Shown here: positions 14,892 to 22,650 of the stretch, piece after piece
Position numbering within the stretch: position 1 is the first letter of the stretch
Layout: each line of letters begins with the position of its first letter
NCBI GenBank assembly: GCA_031283155.1
Contig: JAITCI010000009.1
Span: 1 to 34,086 of the forward strand
Origin: Spirochaetota bacterium
GTDB taxonomy: Bacteria; Spirochaetota; JAGLSM01; JAKPMW01
DNA: 34,086 nt
Direction: 5' to 3'
Notes under the pieces: model-generated
Database searches by the model: none
The model's input: only the letters and a program-made list of their open reading frames with translations
What the model was told of the DNA's origin: nothing
Made by a program: the position numbers and the translations under genes

Positions 14892-17699
14892 TTATTCCAA
14901 CTCGTATTTTTTCCTGTTGCGTTCCAGTTCATTGATATCAATCGAGAGCGCCGTGGACACGCCGTCCTCCTCCATGGATATCCCATAGAGCGCGTCGGCA
15001 GCTTTAAGAGTGGCGATATTATGCGAAATGATAAGGAATTGCGTGGTATCGCGGAATTCGAGCAATAATTTTTTGAAGCGCTCGATATTGGGTTTATCCA
15101 GGGCGGCGTCAATCTCATCCAGGAGGCAAAAGGGGCTGGGGTGTACCATGAAGATCGCGAAGAGCAGGGCAATCGCGGTCAGGGAGGATTCGCCGCCGGA
15201 GAGCAGAGCCTCGGTCTGCATTGCCTTTTTGGGGGGCTGCACAAAGATCTCCACGCCGGACTCCAGCATATTCTCGGGGTTTGTGAGCCGGATCTCCGCC
15301 CTGCCCCCGTCAAAGAGGCGCCTGAATATCTTGTGGAAATTGATTCTGACCTTGTTGAAGGTTTCCTGGAAGAGTTCCTCGGAATTTTTGTTTATATCCT
15401 TGATAATCGCTTCGAGGTTCTTTGCGGATTTTTCGATGTCCTCCACCTGCTCGCGCAGGAGGGTAAAGCGCTCCTCCAGTTCGCGGCATTCGTCTATGGC
15501 TATCGGGTTTACCTGCCCAATATCGCGGAGTTCATCCTTGATCGTTTTCAGATCGGCCCTGAGCAAGGCCGCGTCGAAGGTGCGGTTGTGGATCGCCTTT
15601 TCGCGCTCCGCGAGGTCAATGCTGTAATTCTCGTAAAAAATTTCGTGTATGGTGCGCAGTTCCACCTCGATCACCGTGACCGCTTTGGAGGCGTCGTCGA
15701 TCCGCGAATGCAGTTCCTCGAGCTGCTCCTTCAGTTCGCGCGCCTTCTTTTCCTTGCCGGATGAGGTATTCGTGATCGCGGAAAGATTTTTGGAGATGCG
15801 ATGGAGTTCTTCCCGGTGTTTTTCCTGCTGCGAGAGAAAGTCCGTCTGCTCCTTTCCCTGCGCGCGGTATTCCTTTTCGATCTCCGCTATTGTCTCGTTT
15901 GCCTTCGCGATATTTGTGGTCATGGTATGGCACTGCTTTTCGATATCCGCGCGGAAATTCCGCTGCACCATAATATTCTCATCCAGAGCCTTGCTCTTTT
16001 CGCGCATCTGCACAAGCGCAAGCTGGGTGCCGTGCATCATCTCGCGAATGGTTTCTGTTTTGCCGCTCTGGTTCTTAATGTCTGTTTCCAGAAAAAGGAT
16101 GCGCTCCTCATGCGCCTTCTCTTCGCGCTGCATATCGCTGATGGCGGTATCGATGGCCTCTTTCTGGGCGTGAATGCCCTCGCGCGCGAAAATTATCTCG
16201 TCAAATCCGGATATTAAATTATCCAGTTGGGCGAACTGTTTCCGGAGTTCCTCGAGCGCGGCGAGGCGCAGTTCCATGCTTTCCCTGAAGGCGAGCAGCG
16301 TGGAGCGGATGGTTTCTTTATCGCTGTGGCGCGTAAAATCGAGATTGGCGAGATCGGTTAACACATCCTTCCGCCCCTTCAGAAACACGGAGAGTTCATC
16401 AAGGGAGCGCGCGATGGTACCCTTCAGATCCTGCTTCAGTTCCGTCGATCCCTTTAATTCGGCCTTGCGCTTGTCGATGGCGTCAACCATGCGGTTGATC
16501 ACCTCTTCATGGCGCGCGCGCGCCGCGAGCAATGCCTGATCGAGATCCTGTATTTTTTTCCGGTAATTCGTTATCGCGTCTTTATCGCTTTCAAGGATCT
16601 TCAGGATGGATTTTATGTCCTCGGCGTATTGCTCGAGGTTATCCTGCCGCTCCAGGACTATACCGTCGAGGTTCGATTTTTCCGTTACCAGATCCGCGAT
16701 GGCGGTATCCATGCGCGCGAGGCGTTCGTTGCTTTGCCGCAGGGAGAGTTCCCATTCGCGGATACCGTGTTCAAGCGACATCCGGCGTTCGTCCAGGGTG
16801 GCGATTCGCTGCCGCGCGGTACCGAGCTTGTTTTCGAATTGCAGAATTTCGGATTGGATGTGATCCTGCCGCTGTAGGAGATCCTTGCTTTCCGCGAGCG
16901 AGGTGTCGATTTCCGCCTCGATGCCCTTAAGGGCGTTCAGAATGGCCTGTTTCTTTTCGAGTAACTTTAAGAGTATGCCGTTTTTTGCCGTATGCTCTTT
17001 TTTAAGCTCCATGATGCGGATAAGCTGGAGATCAACCTCGATGTTTATCCGGCGATCCTGCACCTCGCTGAACCGCTTTGCGCGTTCGGCCTGCTTTTTT
17101 TTACCGGCGTATTGACGTTCCACCTCGATCAGGGTTGGCCTGATCTGTTTTAAGTTGGTTTCGGCGCGCTCAAGTTCGCGCTTGGTCTCGCGGCGCCTGT
17201 TGCGGTACTTGAGTACCCCGGCGGCTTCCTCAAATATCTCGCGGCGTTCCTCGGGCTTTTGCCGCAGGATGCGGTCGATCTCGCCCTGGCGCATCGAGGA
17301 ATACGCGCCGCGCCCCGACCCTGTGCCGAGAAAGAGATTCGTGATGTCCTTCAGAATGCACTTGCTTTTATTGAGATATAATTCGCTTGTTCCGTCGCGA
17401 TGGATGCGGCGGGTGATATTGACCTCGGAAAATTCAACGGGCAGCATCCCCTCATGGTTTTCAATCGTGAGCGAGACTTCCGCGAGCGAGAGCGGCTTCA
17501 GGTTCGGGGAACCATGAAAGATCAACTGTTCGGAGGAGCGCACACGCAAATCAGAAAGGCGGGTTTCGCCTGTGACCCAGTTGAGGGCGTCGATCAGGTT
17601 GGACTTCCCTACCCCATTCGGACCAACGATGGCGGTAATGCCATCCTGAAAATCTATTTCAACCTTGTGTCCGAAGGTTTTGAATCCGCTGATCTTCAT
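14892..17699 (-). CDS. smc: SMC-type chromosome segregation ATPase lacking a canonical hinge
   Basis: A 935-residue SMC protein that organises the chromosome, first gene of the superoperon. I chose ATG 17699 (MKISGFKTFG), the normal SMC start. Walker A is GPNGVGKSN at 26-34. A long coiled coil follows. The signature LSGGESSLTAIALL begins at 833 and Walker B FCLLDEIDAALD at 857-868, so both head halves are intact. Usual bacterial SMCs are about 1,150-1,200 residues with a globular hinge near the middle; here residues about 485-520 contain only a short FDEIIFAREGIHAQKEAID turn between coils. Spirochaete SMCs are known to be short, and the partner genes scpA and scpB are not in the window. Confidence 0.93.
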   Translation of the reverse strand: MKISGFKTFGHKVEIDFQDGITAIVGPNGVGKSNLIDALNWVTGETRLSDLRVRSSEQLIFHGSPNLKPLSLAEVSLTIENHEGMLPVEFSEVNITRRIHRDGTSELYLNKSKCILKDITNLFLGTGSGRGAYSSMRQGEIDRILRQKPEERREIFEEAAGVLKYRNRRRETKRELERAETNLKQIRPTLIEVERQYAGKKKQAERAKRFSEVQDRRINIEVDLQLIRIMELKKEHTAKNGILLKLLEKKQAILNALKGIEAEIDTSLAESKDLLQRQDHIQSEILQFENKLGTARQRIATLDERRMSLEHGIREWELSLRQSNERLARMDTAIADLVTEKSNLDGIVLERQDNLEQYAEDIKSILKILESDKDAITNYRKKIQDLDQALLAARARHEEVINRMVDAIDKRKAELKGSTELKQDLKGTIARSLDELSVFLKGRKDVLTDLANLDFTRHSDKETIRSTLLAFRESMELRLAALEELRKQFAQLDNLISGFDEIIFAREGIHAQKEAIDTAISDMQREEKAHEERILFLETDIKNQSGKTETIREMMHGTQLALVQMREKSKALDENIMVQRNFRADIEKQCHTMTTNIAKANETIAEIEKEYRAQGKEQTDFLSQQEKHREELHRISKNLSAITNTSSGKEKKARELKEQLEELHSRIDDASKAVTVIEVELRTIHEIFYENYSIDLAEREKAIHNRTFDAALLRADLKTIKDELRDIGQVNPIAIDECRELEERFTLLREQVEDIEKSAKNLEAIIKDINKNSEELFQETFNKVRINFHKIFRRLFDGGRAEIRLTNPENMLESGVEIFVQPPKKAMQTEALLSGGESSLTAIALLFAIFMVHPSPFCLLDEIDAALDKPNIERFKKLLLEFRDTTQFLIISHNIATLKAADALYGISMEEDGVSTALSIDINELERNRKKYELE

Positions 17700-17814
17700 G
17701 CTTTTCAGAAACAAAAGAGCATCCCAAAAGAAAGAGTTTATATAGCAAGTCTCAAAGATACGTCTCCGGCCTGCCAAACGACAATGGAATATATGGCCGG
17801 ACTTCCCTGAGTAG

Positions 17815-17993
17815 GGTGTATCCCTAAAGTGTTTTTTTCGTCATTGCTGTAGCCGCTCTTCTGAAGTCATTGCGAGCGCAGCGAAGCAATCCAGGAGGCA
17901 CAGTGGATTGCTTCACCCCTTCGGGGTTCGCACCCACAGGGCATAAACAATGACAAAAATATTGCCAAGTGATACATTAGGGACACGCTCTAG
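17815..17993. mobile_element. MITE-like palindromic element, copy 1
   Basis: This element fills much of the 344-base gap between divergent smc and mazG. The left end is GTATCCCTAAAGTG followed by a T run and GTCATTG. The right end (CAATGAC, then TTAGGGACACGCTCTAG) is its approximate inverse. Inside, GAAGCAATCCA (17883-17893) and TGGATTGCTTC (17904-17914) form a perfect 11-bp stem, and a CCCC-TTC-GGGG hairpin lies at 17916-17926. No gene is present, so if mobile it moves with a transposase encoded elsewhere. A similar element lies at about 30333-30407. The rest of the gap shows nothing else clear apart from a TATATT before mazG. Confidence 0.75.
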
Positions 17994-18043
17994 TATATTT
18001 TCAGGTACATACAAGGTTTCCATTAAAGAAAGATTGGATCATT

Positions 18044-18808
18044 ATGGATTTTACCCAGCTCATCACCCTCATGAAGCGTTTGCGCGCGCCGGACGGCTGT
18101 CCCTGGGATCGCGAGCAAACCGTTGCGAGCCTTACCCCGTATCTCCTTGAGGAGTGCCATGAACTCCTCGAGGCGCTCGCAAGCGGTGAGAAGGCGCATG
18201 TTTGCGAGGAGATGGGCGATCTCCTGTTTCAGATTGTTTTTTTGGCGGAACTCTTTTCGGAGGAAGGCTCGTTCACCATAAGCGATGTTATTGAGCAGCT
18301 CCACGCAAAAATGGTGCGTCGGCATCCGCACGTATTCGGCGATGTGGTGGCGAAGGATTCGGCGGCGGTGCTCAGTAACTGGGAGAAAATTAAGGCCGGC
18401 GAAAAGCAAAAGCACTCTGTCCTGGATGGGGTGCCGCGCGCCCTGCCCGCGCTCTCTCGTTCTCTCGCGCTCCAGCGGAAAGCGGCGCGCGTTGGGTTTG
18501 ATTGGGACAAGGAGAGCGATGTACTCGACAAGGTACACGAAGAGCTGCATGAACTCGAGGAAGCGCGCGATTACGCGGAGACGCAGGACGAATTCGGCGA
18601 TCTCCTCTTCGCGCTCGTGAACTACGCGCGCAGAAAAGAGATCGACCCGGAATTCGCGCTTACCGGCACCATTCAAAAGTTTATCTCGCGCTTTGGGTAT
18701 ATCGAGCGGAGCCTCGCGGCCTGCGGCAAAAAGCCGGAGGATCAGAGCCTCGATGAGCTGGATGCGCTCTGGTGCGAGGCGAAGCGCGCAGAGTGGACGA
18801 AGCTATGA
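18044..18808 (+). CDS. mazG: Nucleoside triphosphate pyrophosphohydrolase MazG
   Basis: A 254-residue MazG, of normal length, with two tandem all-alpha NTP-pyrophosphatase domains; it hydrolyses (d)NTPs to NMP and PPi. Domain 1 (about 1-110) shows LRAPDGCPWDREQT, LLEECHELLEAL and CEEMGDLLFQIVF, the ExxE...ExxD metal motif. Domain 2 (about 150-235) repeats it as VHEELHELEEA and EFGDLLFALVNYARR. It is the only plus-strand gene between 1.1 kb and the end of the window. It starts 51 bases after the MITE-like element, whose right end may supply part of its promoter. Confidence 0.95.
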   Translation: MDFTQLITLMKRLRAPDGCPWDREQTVASLTPYLLEECHELLEALASGEKAHVCEEMGDLLFQIVFLAELFSEEGSFTISDVIEQLHAKMVRRHPHVFGDVVAKDSAAVLSNWEKIKAGEKQKHSVLDGVPRALPALSRSLALQRKAARVGFDWDKESDVLDKVHEELHELEEARDYAETQDEFGDLLFALVNYARRKEIDPEFALTGTIQKFISRFGYIERSLAACGKKPEDQSLDELDALWCEAKRAEWTKL

Positions 18809-18829
18809 CGATGCGCGCGCAAAAATAAG

Positions 18830-18858
18830 CGCTCCCCGGACGAAGGTGCCGGGGAGCG
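18830..18858 (-). terminator. Rho-independent terminator for the marR-ABC-GNAT operon
   Basis: CGCTCCCCGG (18830-18839) and CCGGGGAGCG (18849-18858) form a perfect 10-bp stem with a 9-base loop. On the minus strand it is followed by CTTATTTTTG, a U-rich tail. It lies 39 bases after the GNAT stop. It may also work for mazG, since A-rich sequence lies on the other side, but there the T tail is missing. Confidence 0.8.
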
Positions 18859-18896
18859 TCCGCCCGCTCATGCAAAAAAAACACGACGCGCTTCCT

Positions 18897-19364
18897 CTAT
18901 GGCACTGCGCAATGCCTGGCCATTTCCAGGTAGCATAGATAATCGCCATGAGCGGTTTCTATCGTTTTATAATCCCTCCAGGCATAGCCTGCTTTGCGAT
19001 AAAAATCGACAGCGCCGAGCGACGCGGCAAGCACAAGCTCGTTATGGAGGGACGTATCCAGGAGTTTTTCTGTTTCGCGCAGGAGCATTTTCCCATACCC
19101 CTTCCCCTGATACTCCGGCAGGACAAAAAGGCGCTTAACCTCATTGCCGGATAAGCTGCATGTCCCTAAGGGCGTATTCTCCGCAAGAAGGACCAATGTT
19201 TTTTCTTTGGGTAACAGGCTCTGCATATTTTCCCGCGAATGCCAGGCAAGGCAAAAATCAACGGCGCTCCTCGGGTAGTATTTTGGATAAATCGTTTCTA
19301 TGGTTGTATGCACTACCTCAAAAATGGCGTCAAAATATGCCCAGGAAAATTCCTGAATTTCCAT
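18897..19364 (-). CDS. GNAT-family N-acetyltransferase
   Basis: A 155-residue GNAT protein that probably transfers an acetyl group from acetyl-CoA to an amine. The fold order is visible: the N-terminal helix FDAIFEVVHTTIETIYPKYYP, strand VLLAENTPLGTCSLSG, VKRLFVLPEYQGKGYGKMLL (motif A with the Q-G-K-G-Y-G acetyl-CoA loop at about 88-93), then the AASLGAVDFYRKAGYAW motif B. The substrate cannot be told. It follows the ABC-2 permease by 12 bases and precedes a terminator, so it is the last gene of the marR operon and may be part of a detoxification set. Confidence 0.88.
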   Translation of the reverse strand: MEIQEFSWAYFDAIFEVVHTTIETIYPKYYPRSAVDFCLAWHSRENMQSLLPKEKTLVLLAENTPLGTCSLSGNEVKRLFVLPEYQGKGYGKMLLRETEKLLDTSLHNELVLAASLGAVDFYRKAGYAWRDYKTIETAHGDYLCYLEMARHCAVP

Positions 19365-19376
19365 GTCCTGCCCTTC

Positions 19377-20195
19377 CTATCTGTTTTTCTCCGACCGCGC
19401 GAACAGGAATGTGCCGATGATCAGGCATACCACCGTCAGCGCCGCGATTGCCGCGAAATTTATCGCGGGGTTGAACAGCACCACACTCTCGTATTCCGCT
19501 TCTCCCGCATAGACGACGGCGCGGGTGAGATCGAGGCAGTAGGTCATGGGCATGATGCGGCAGAGTACCAGAAGAACGCCGCTGGAATTGCCAATCGGGA
19601 TGATCGCGCCGGATAAGAACATCTGCGGCATCATTATCAGCATGATGGCAAAGTTCGCGACTTTTCGGCTTTTGACGACTCCAATAACAATCATCGCAAA
19701 CGCGCCGCTGGCGAGGCACATCAGCGGAGAGAGCGCGAGAATGAGGAGGAGTTTGCCGGCAGGCAGGGTAATGCCCATCGCAAACCCGACCAGGAGCGCC
19801 GCAGCCATGCTCACGATTGCGGCGAAACCCGAACCGAGTATCTTGCCGATGACCAGCGAATACCGCGAGACCGGCGCGACCAGCATTTCCTGATTAAAGT
19901 CGATCTCATGATCGTCCACAATCGAGGCCATGCCCATTGCCGTGACCTGAAACAGCATAAAGACCAGCATACCGACAAGCATAAACTCTCCGAACTCAAA
20001 CACGAGCCCGTCCGCCATATTTTGCATCAGGCTGCCGCCCATCATAACCATCATGATAACCGGCATGGCAAAACTCATGATGATGATCTCGGGCGACTTG
20101 AAGAAAAGCGTAATCTCCCGCGCCGCGACGGCCGCCACTGTGTTTATCTCGCGGAAGAGGCGGGATTTTTTCTGTACCAATATAAGTTCGCTCAT
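19377..20195 (-). CDS. ABC-2 type export permease
   Basis: A 272-residue membrane protein of the ABC-2/DrrB family, exporting an unknown drug or lipid-like compound with the ATPase encoded upstream. The N-terminal cytoplasmic helix ends in SPEIIIMSFAMPVIMMVMMGG (first membrane helix), followed by about five more, and an A-x-x-x-x-P-x-S-R-Y (APVSRYS) motif at about 108 between helices, typical of the family. Its start overlaps the ATPase stop by 4 bases. Confidence 0.9.
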   Translation of the reverse strand: MSELILVQKKSRLFREINTVAAVAAREITLFFKSPEIIIMSFAMPVIMMVMMGGSLMQNMADGLVFEFGEFMLVGMLVFMLFQVTAMGMASIVDDHEIDFNQEMLVAPVSRYSLVIGKILGSGFAAIVSMAAALLVGFAMGITLPAGKLLLILALSPLMCLASGAFAMIVIGVVKSRKVANFAIMLIMMPQMFLSGAIIPIGNSSGVLLVLCRIMPMTYCLDLTRAVVYAGEAEYESVVLFNPAINFAAIAALTVVCLIIGTFLFARSEKNR

Positions 20196-21133
20196 ACCAT
20201 TCCCCTTTCGGTTTTGTTCAGGAACTCAACGTAGGCGTCCTCGAGCGACGGCTCATGAATCCTGAGTACCGAGAGCCTTGTTCGGATGCGCGCGACTATA
20301 TCCTGCGCCGATTCCCGGTAGGGTACAATAACGCGGCCATTCACGGTAAAGGGCAGTCCAAGCGCGGTCAGTTCGGAGAGGAGCGCCGGTCTGTCCTCCG
20401 CGTCCAGAATCAGTTCATGCCGCAACAAGCTGCGTTTTAATTCCACCGGCGAAGAACAGACCGCTATCCTGCCCCGGTGTATCAGGCACACCGTATCGAC
20501 GTTTTCCGCTTCGTCAATATAATGGGTGGTCAGAAAAATGGTGGTTCCATAGCGGCTGCGGGTCTCGTTGATGTACTCCCATAATGAACGGCGGCTTGCG
20601 GCGTCCAGCCCCTGCGTGGGTTCGTCGAGGAAGAGTACGTCGGGGGTGTGGATCAGGCTGCGGATGATTTCCAGCTTGCGCTTCATGCCGCCCGAGAGTT
20701 TCTTAATCGGCTTAAAGAGCGCGTCTTCGATGCCCACGATCTCCGCAAGCTCCGTCACCCTCCTGCGGTAAGCGAGGGGCATGAGCCTGAAAGCCGGGCT
20801 ATAGCTGCACATTCCGTACAGGCAGGCGTGGAAGCGGATATTCTCCTCGGCGGTCAGATTCGGGTCAAGGCTGGGAGTTTGAAAGATGATGCCTATTTTT
20901 TCCCGCACCCGCCGCGCTTCTTTTGTAACGTCGAAGCCCGCGATACGCACCTCCCCAGAGGTTTTGGAGAGGGTGGTCGTCAGAATGGAGATGGTTGTGG
21001 TTTTTCCCGCGCCGTTTTGCCCCAGGAACGCGAAAAATTCGCCCTTCTCTACCGAAAAACTCACGCCGTCGACTGCGGGGGCTTTCGCGCCCTTATATTG
21101 CTTGACCAAATTATTGACTTCTATCATGCTCAT
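20192..21133 (-). CDS. ABC transporter ATP-binding protein, drug-export (DrrA/CcmA) type
   Basis: A 313-residue ATPase energising the neighbouring ABC-2 permease. Walker A is GQNGAGKTT at 38-46, signature LSGGMKRKLEI, Walker B VLFLDEPTQGLD, and switch THYIDEAENVD. The 110-residue extension after the ATPase domain (LRHELILDAEDRPALLSELTALGLPF) is normal for DrrA-type proteins. I chose ATG 21133 with AAAGG upstream, 14 bases after marR; longer in-frame starts would run back through the end of marR. Confidence 0.93.
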   Translation of the reverse strand: MSMIEVNNLVKQYKGAKAPAVDGVSFSVEKGEFFAFLGQNGAGKTTTISILTTTLSKTSGEVRIAGFDVTKEARRVREKIGIIFQTPSLDPNLTAEENIRFHACLYGMCSYSPAFRLMPLAYRRRVTELAEIVGIEDALFKPIKKLSGGMKRKLEIIRSLIHTPDVLFLDEPTQGLDAASRRSLWEYINETRSRYGTTIFLTTHYIDEAENVDTVCLIHRGRIAVCSSPVELKRSLLRHELILDAEDRPALLSELTALGLPFTVNGRVIVPYRESAQDIVARIRTRLSVLRIHEPSLEDAYVEFLNKTERGMV

Positions 21134-21146
21134 GCCGCGCCGCCTT

Positions 21147-21743
21147 TCAGTGGTTTTCGTTTCTGCCGCGATAATCGCGGTGTCTGAAAAAACAGTGATG
21201 ATGATCGCGCCGACGGCGCGGATCCCATCCGCGAAACGGCGGATGTCCCTCAAACGAGCCGTGCATCATATCGCTGAAACGCGCCCTGAAGGCCTCCATT
21301 TTCTCCAGCATATCGTCCTCGCCCACACTCGCGCGCAAGACTTGAGTAATTCTGTCGAGATACTCCCCGAAAATTCCCTGCTCCTCGTCCGAGAGGCACG
21401 AAAAAATATCCCTGAAATCGCGCGGCGCTATTTGCTGCTCGTTTTTACCCTTTTCGGTGATCCGCACAAGCATCACGCGCTTATCCTCCGGCGATGGCTC
21501 GCGAAAAACGAAGCCGTTTTTCTCCAGCTTGGAGAGGATCTCGTTTAGCGACGAGACACGCACGCCGAGCAGATAGGAAAGATCCCTTGTGCTGATGCCG
21601 TCTTTGAGCTTCAGCACAGCGAGAATCCGCCCCTGCCCATGGGTGGCGTCGGCCATCGGGCCGTTCTCAACCCAAAGGCGTATCTGTTGCCGGTGCAGCA
21701 TCCATTGCAGCTGCGTCAGTTTGTCATAGAGTTCATGTGCCAT
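21147..21743 (-). CDS. MarR-family transcriptional regulator
   Basis: A 198-residue winged-helix repressor and first gene of the drug-export operon. Residues 40-105 hold the DNA-binding fold: GRILAVLKLKDGISTRDLSYLLGVRVSSLNEILSKLEKNGFVFREPSPEDKRVMLVRITEKG. MarR proteins usually bind palindromes as dimers and release them on binding a ligand. The C-terminal 30 residues are rich in His and Arg (RRRRDHHHCFF), which is unusual and might bind metal. It probably represses itself and the ABC transporter through the two GGTACC palindromes at its promoter. Confidence 0.93.
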   Translation of the reverse strand: MAHELYDKLTQLQWMLHRQQIRLWVENGPMADATHGQGRILAVLKLKDGISTRDLSYLLGVRVSSLNEILSKLEKNGFVFREPSPEDKRVMLVRITEKGKNEQQIAPRDFRDIFSCLSDEEQGIFGEYLDRITQVLRASVGEDDMLEKMEAFRARFSDMMHGSFEGHPPFRGWDPRRRRDHHHCFFRHRDYRGRNENH

Positions 21744-21771
21744 AAAAATCTCTCTTTCTCAGGTCGATAGT

Positions 21772-21783
21772 AACGGTACCGTT
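21772..21783. promoter_or_regulatory. Palindromic operator 1 for the marR operon
   Basis: AACGGTACCGTT is a perfect 12-bp palindrome. It lies just downstream of the marR -10 box, around the expected transcription start, where a bound repressor would block the polymerase. It shares ACGGTACCGT with operator 2, and the two centres are 23 bases apart, that is about two helical turns. Confidence 0.75.
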
Positions 21784-21788
21784 TAGAA

Positions 21789-21817
21789 AGTATATACGGT
21801 ACCGTCTGATTATACAA
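21789..21817 (-). promoter_or_regulatory. Promoter of the marR-ABC-GNAT operon
   Basis: On the minus strand, TTGTAT (21812-21817) and TATACT (21789-21794, five of six to consensus) are separated by 17 bases. It is sigma70-like, with operator 2 in the spacer and operator 1 just downstream. The -35 box is weak. Confidence 0.6.
21796..21805. promoter_or_regulatory. Palindromic operator 2 for the marR operon
   Basis: ACGGTACCGT is a perfect 10-bp palindrome located inside the 17-base spacer between the predicted -35 and -10 boxes of the marR promoter. This location is common for repressor sites. Confidence 0.75.
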
Positions 21818-21839
21818 GAGATTTTTTGCAAGTACCTGT

Positions 21840-21867
21840 AAAAAAATACGCGCCCATACGGGGCGCG
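21840..21867 (-). terminator. Rho-independent terminator after rubrerythrin
   Basis: CGCGCCC (21849-21855) and GGGCGCG (21861-21867) form a 7-bp GC-only stem with a 5-base loop. On the minus strand it is followed by TATTTTTTT. It lies 52 bases after the rubrerythrin stop and immediately upstream of the marR promoter, insulating the two units. Confidence 0.88.
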
Positions 21868-21918
21868 CAAAAGCGTTTGAAACGCAGAGATTTATGGGAA
21901 AAACGCGGCTATGCGGGC

Positions 21919-22461
21919 TTAATAATTCGTTGCGCGGATCTGGAAGTAGGCCTTCGGGTGCCTGCACACGGGGCATACCTCGGGCGCTTTTTTGCCCACC
22001 GCGATATGCCCGCAGTTCGCGCAATGCCAGATCTGATCGCCGTCGCGGGAGAATACCAGCCCGGACTCAATATTCGAGAGGAGCTTGCGGTAGCGTTCCT
22101 CGTGCTCTTTCTCGATCTTGCCGACCATCTCGAACAGAACCGCGATCTGATTCAGCCCCTCTTCGCGCGCGGTTTTCGCAAAACCAGCGTACATATCCGT
22201 CCACTCAAAATTTTCGCCGTCCGCCGCAGCCTTCAGGTTTTCGGTGGTCGCGGGAATTTCATCGCCGTGTAAGAGCTTAAACCAGATTTTCGCGTGTTCC
22301 TTTTCGTTCAGCGCGGTCTCGCGGAACAGGGCGGCGATTTGCTGATGGCCGTCTTTTTCCGCTTTGGATGCGAAATAAAGATACTTCGTATGTGCCTGCG
22401 ATTCTCCCGCAAACGCCGTTTTCAGATTTTGTTCGGTTTTGGAACCTTTCAGTTCAGCCAT
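21919..22461 (-). CDS. rbr: Rubrerythrin
   Basis: A 180-residue rubrerythrin that reduces hydrogen peroxide, typical of anaerobes. The N-terminal diiron four-helix domain has Glu20 (AFAGESQAH), the NEKEH motif at 52-56, TAREEG around 97-102 and EKEHEERY at 117-124. The C-terminal rubredoxin domain has two Cys pairs, 147/150 (CANCG) and 163/166 (CPVC), for one iron. I chose ATG 22461, with AAGGAGAG 4 bases upstream. It is a single-gene unit with its own terminator. Confidence 0.96.
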   Translation of the reverse strand: MAELKGSKTEQNLKTAFAGESQAHTKYLYFASKAEKDGHQQIAALFRETALNEKEHAKIWFKLLHGDEIPATTENLKAAADGENFEWTDMYAGFAKTAREEGLNQIAVLFEMVGKIEKEHEERYRKLLSNIESGLVFSRDGDQIWHCANCGHIAVGKKAPEVCPVCRHPKAYFQIRATNY

Positions 22462-22498
22462 GATTCTCTCCTTTGCTGTGCGTATACAAGAGCTTAAC

Positions 22499-22647
22499 AG
22501 ATGCGGGCGCTTTTTGCAAGGCCATTTGCGAGATGCGGGCGCAAGCGACATCCTAGCCCCTCGCTTACTTGCGACATCCATTCCGAAGCACGTACTCCTA
22601 CTTCGGAAGCAGCTCGGGACAGCCGCTTTGCGCGCAAGCGACATCCT
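22499..22647. repeat. Short-repeat cluster upstream of rubrerythrin
   Basis: The 189-base gap before rubrerythrin holds several repeats. AGATGCGGGCGC occurs at 22499-22510 and 22531-22542. GCGCAAGCGACATCCT occurs at 22539-22554 and 22632-22647, with a shorter GCGACATCC at 22571-22579. Between them an 8-bp hairpin, TTCCGAAG (22581-22588) and CTTCGGAA (22601-22608), has a 12-base loop. The function is unknown. Confidence 0.6.
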
Positions 22648-22650
22648 GTT

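Noticed and set aside
17700..17777. N-terminal extension of smc
   Set aside because: SMC proteins start at the MKISGFKTF-type strand; the extra 26 residues have no family support.
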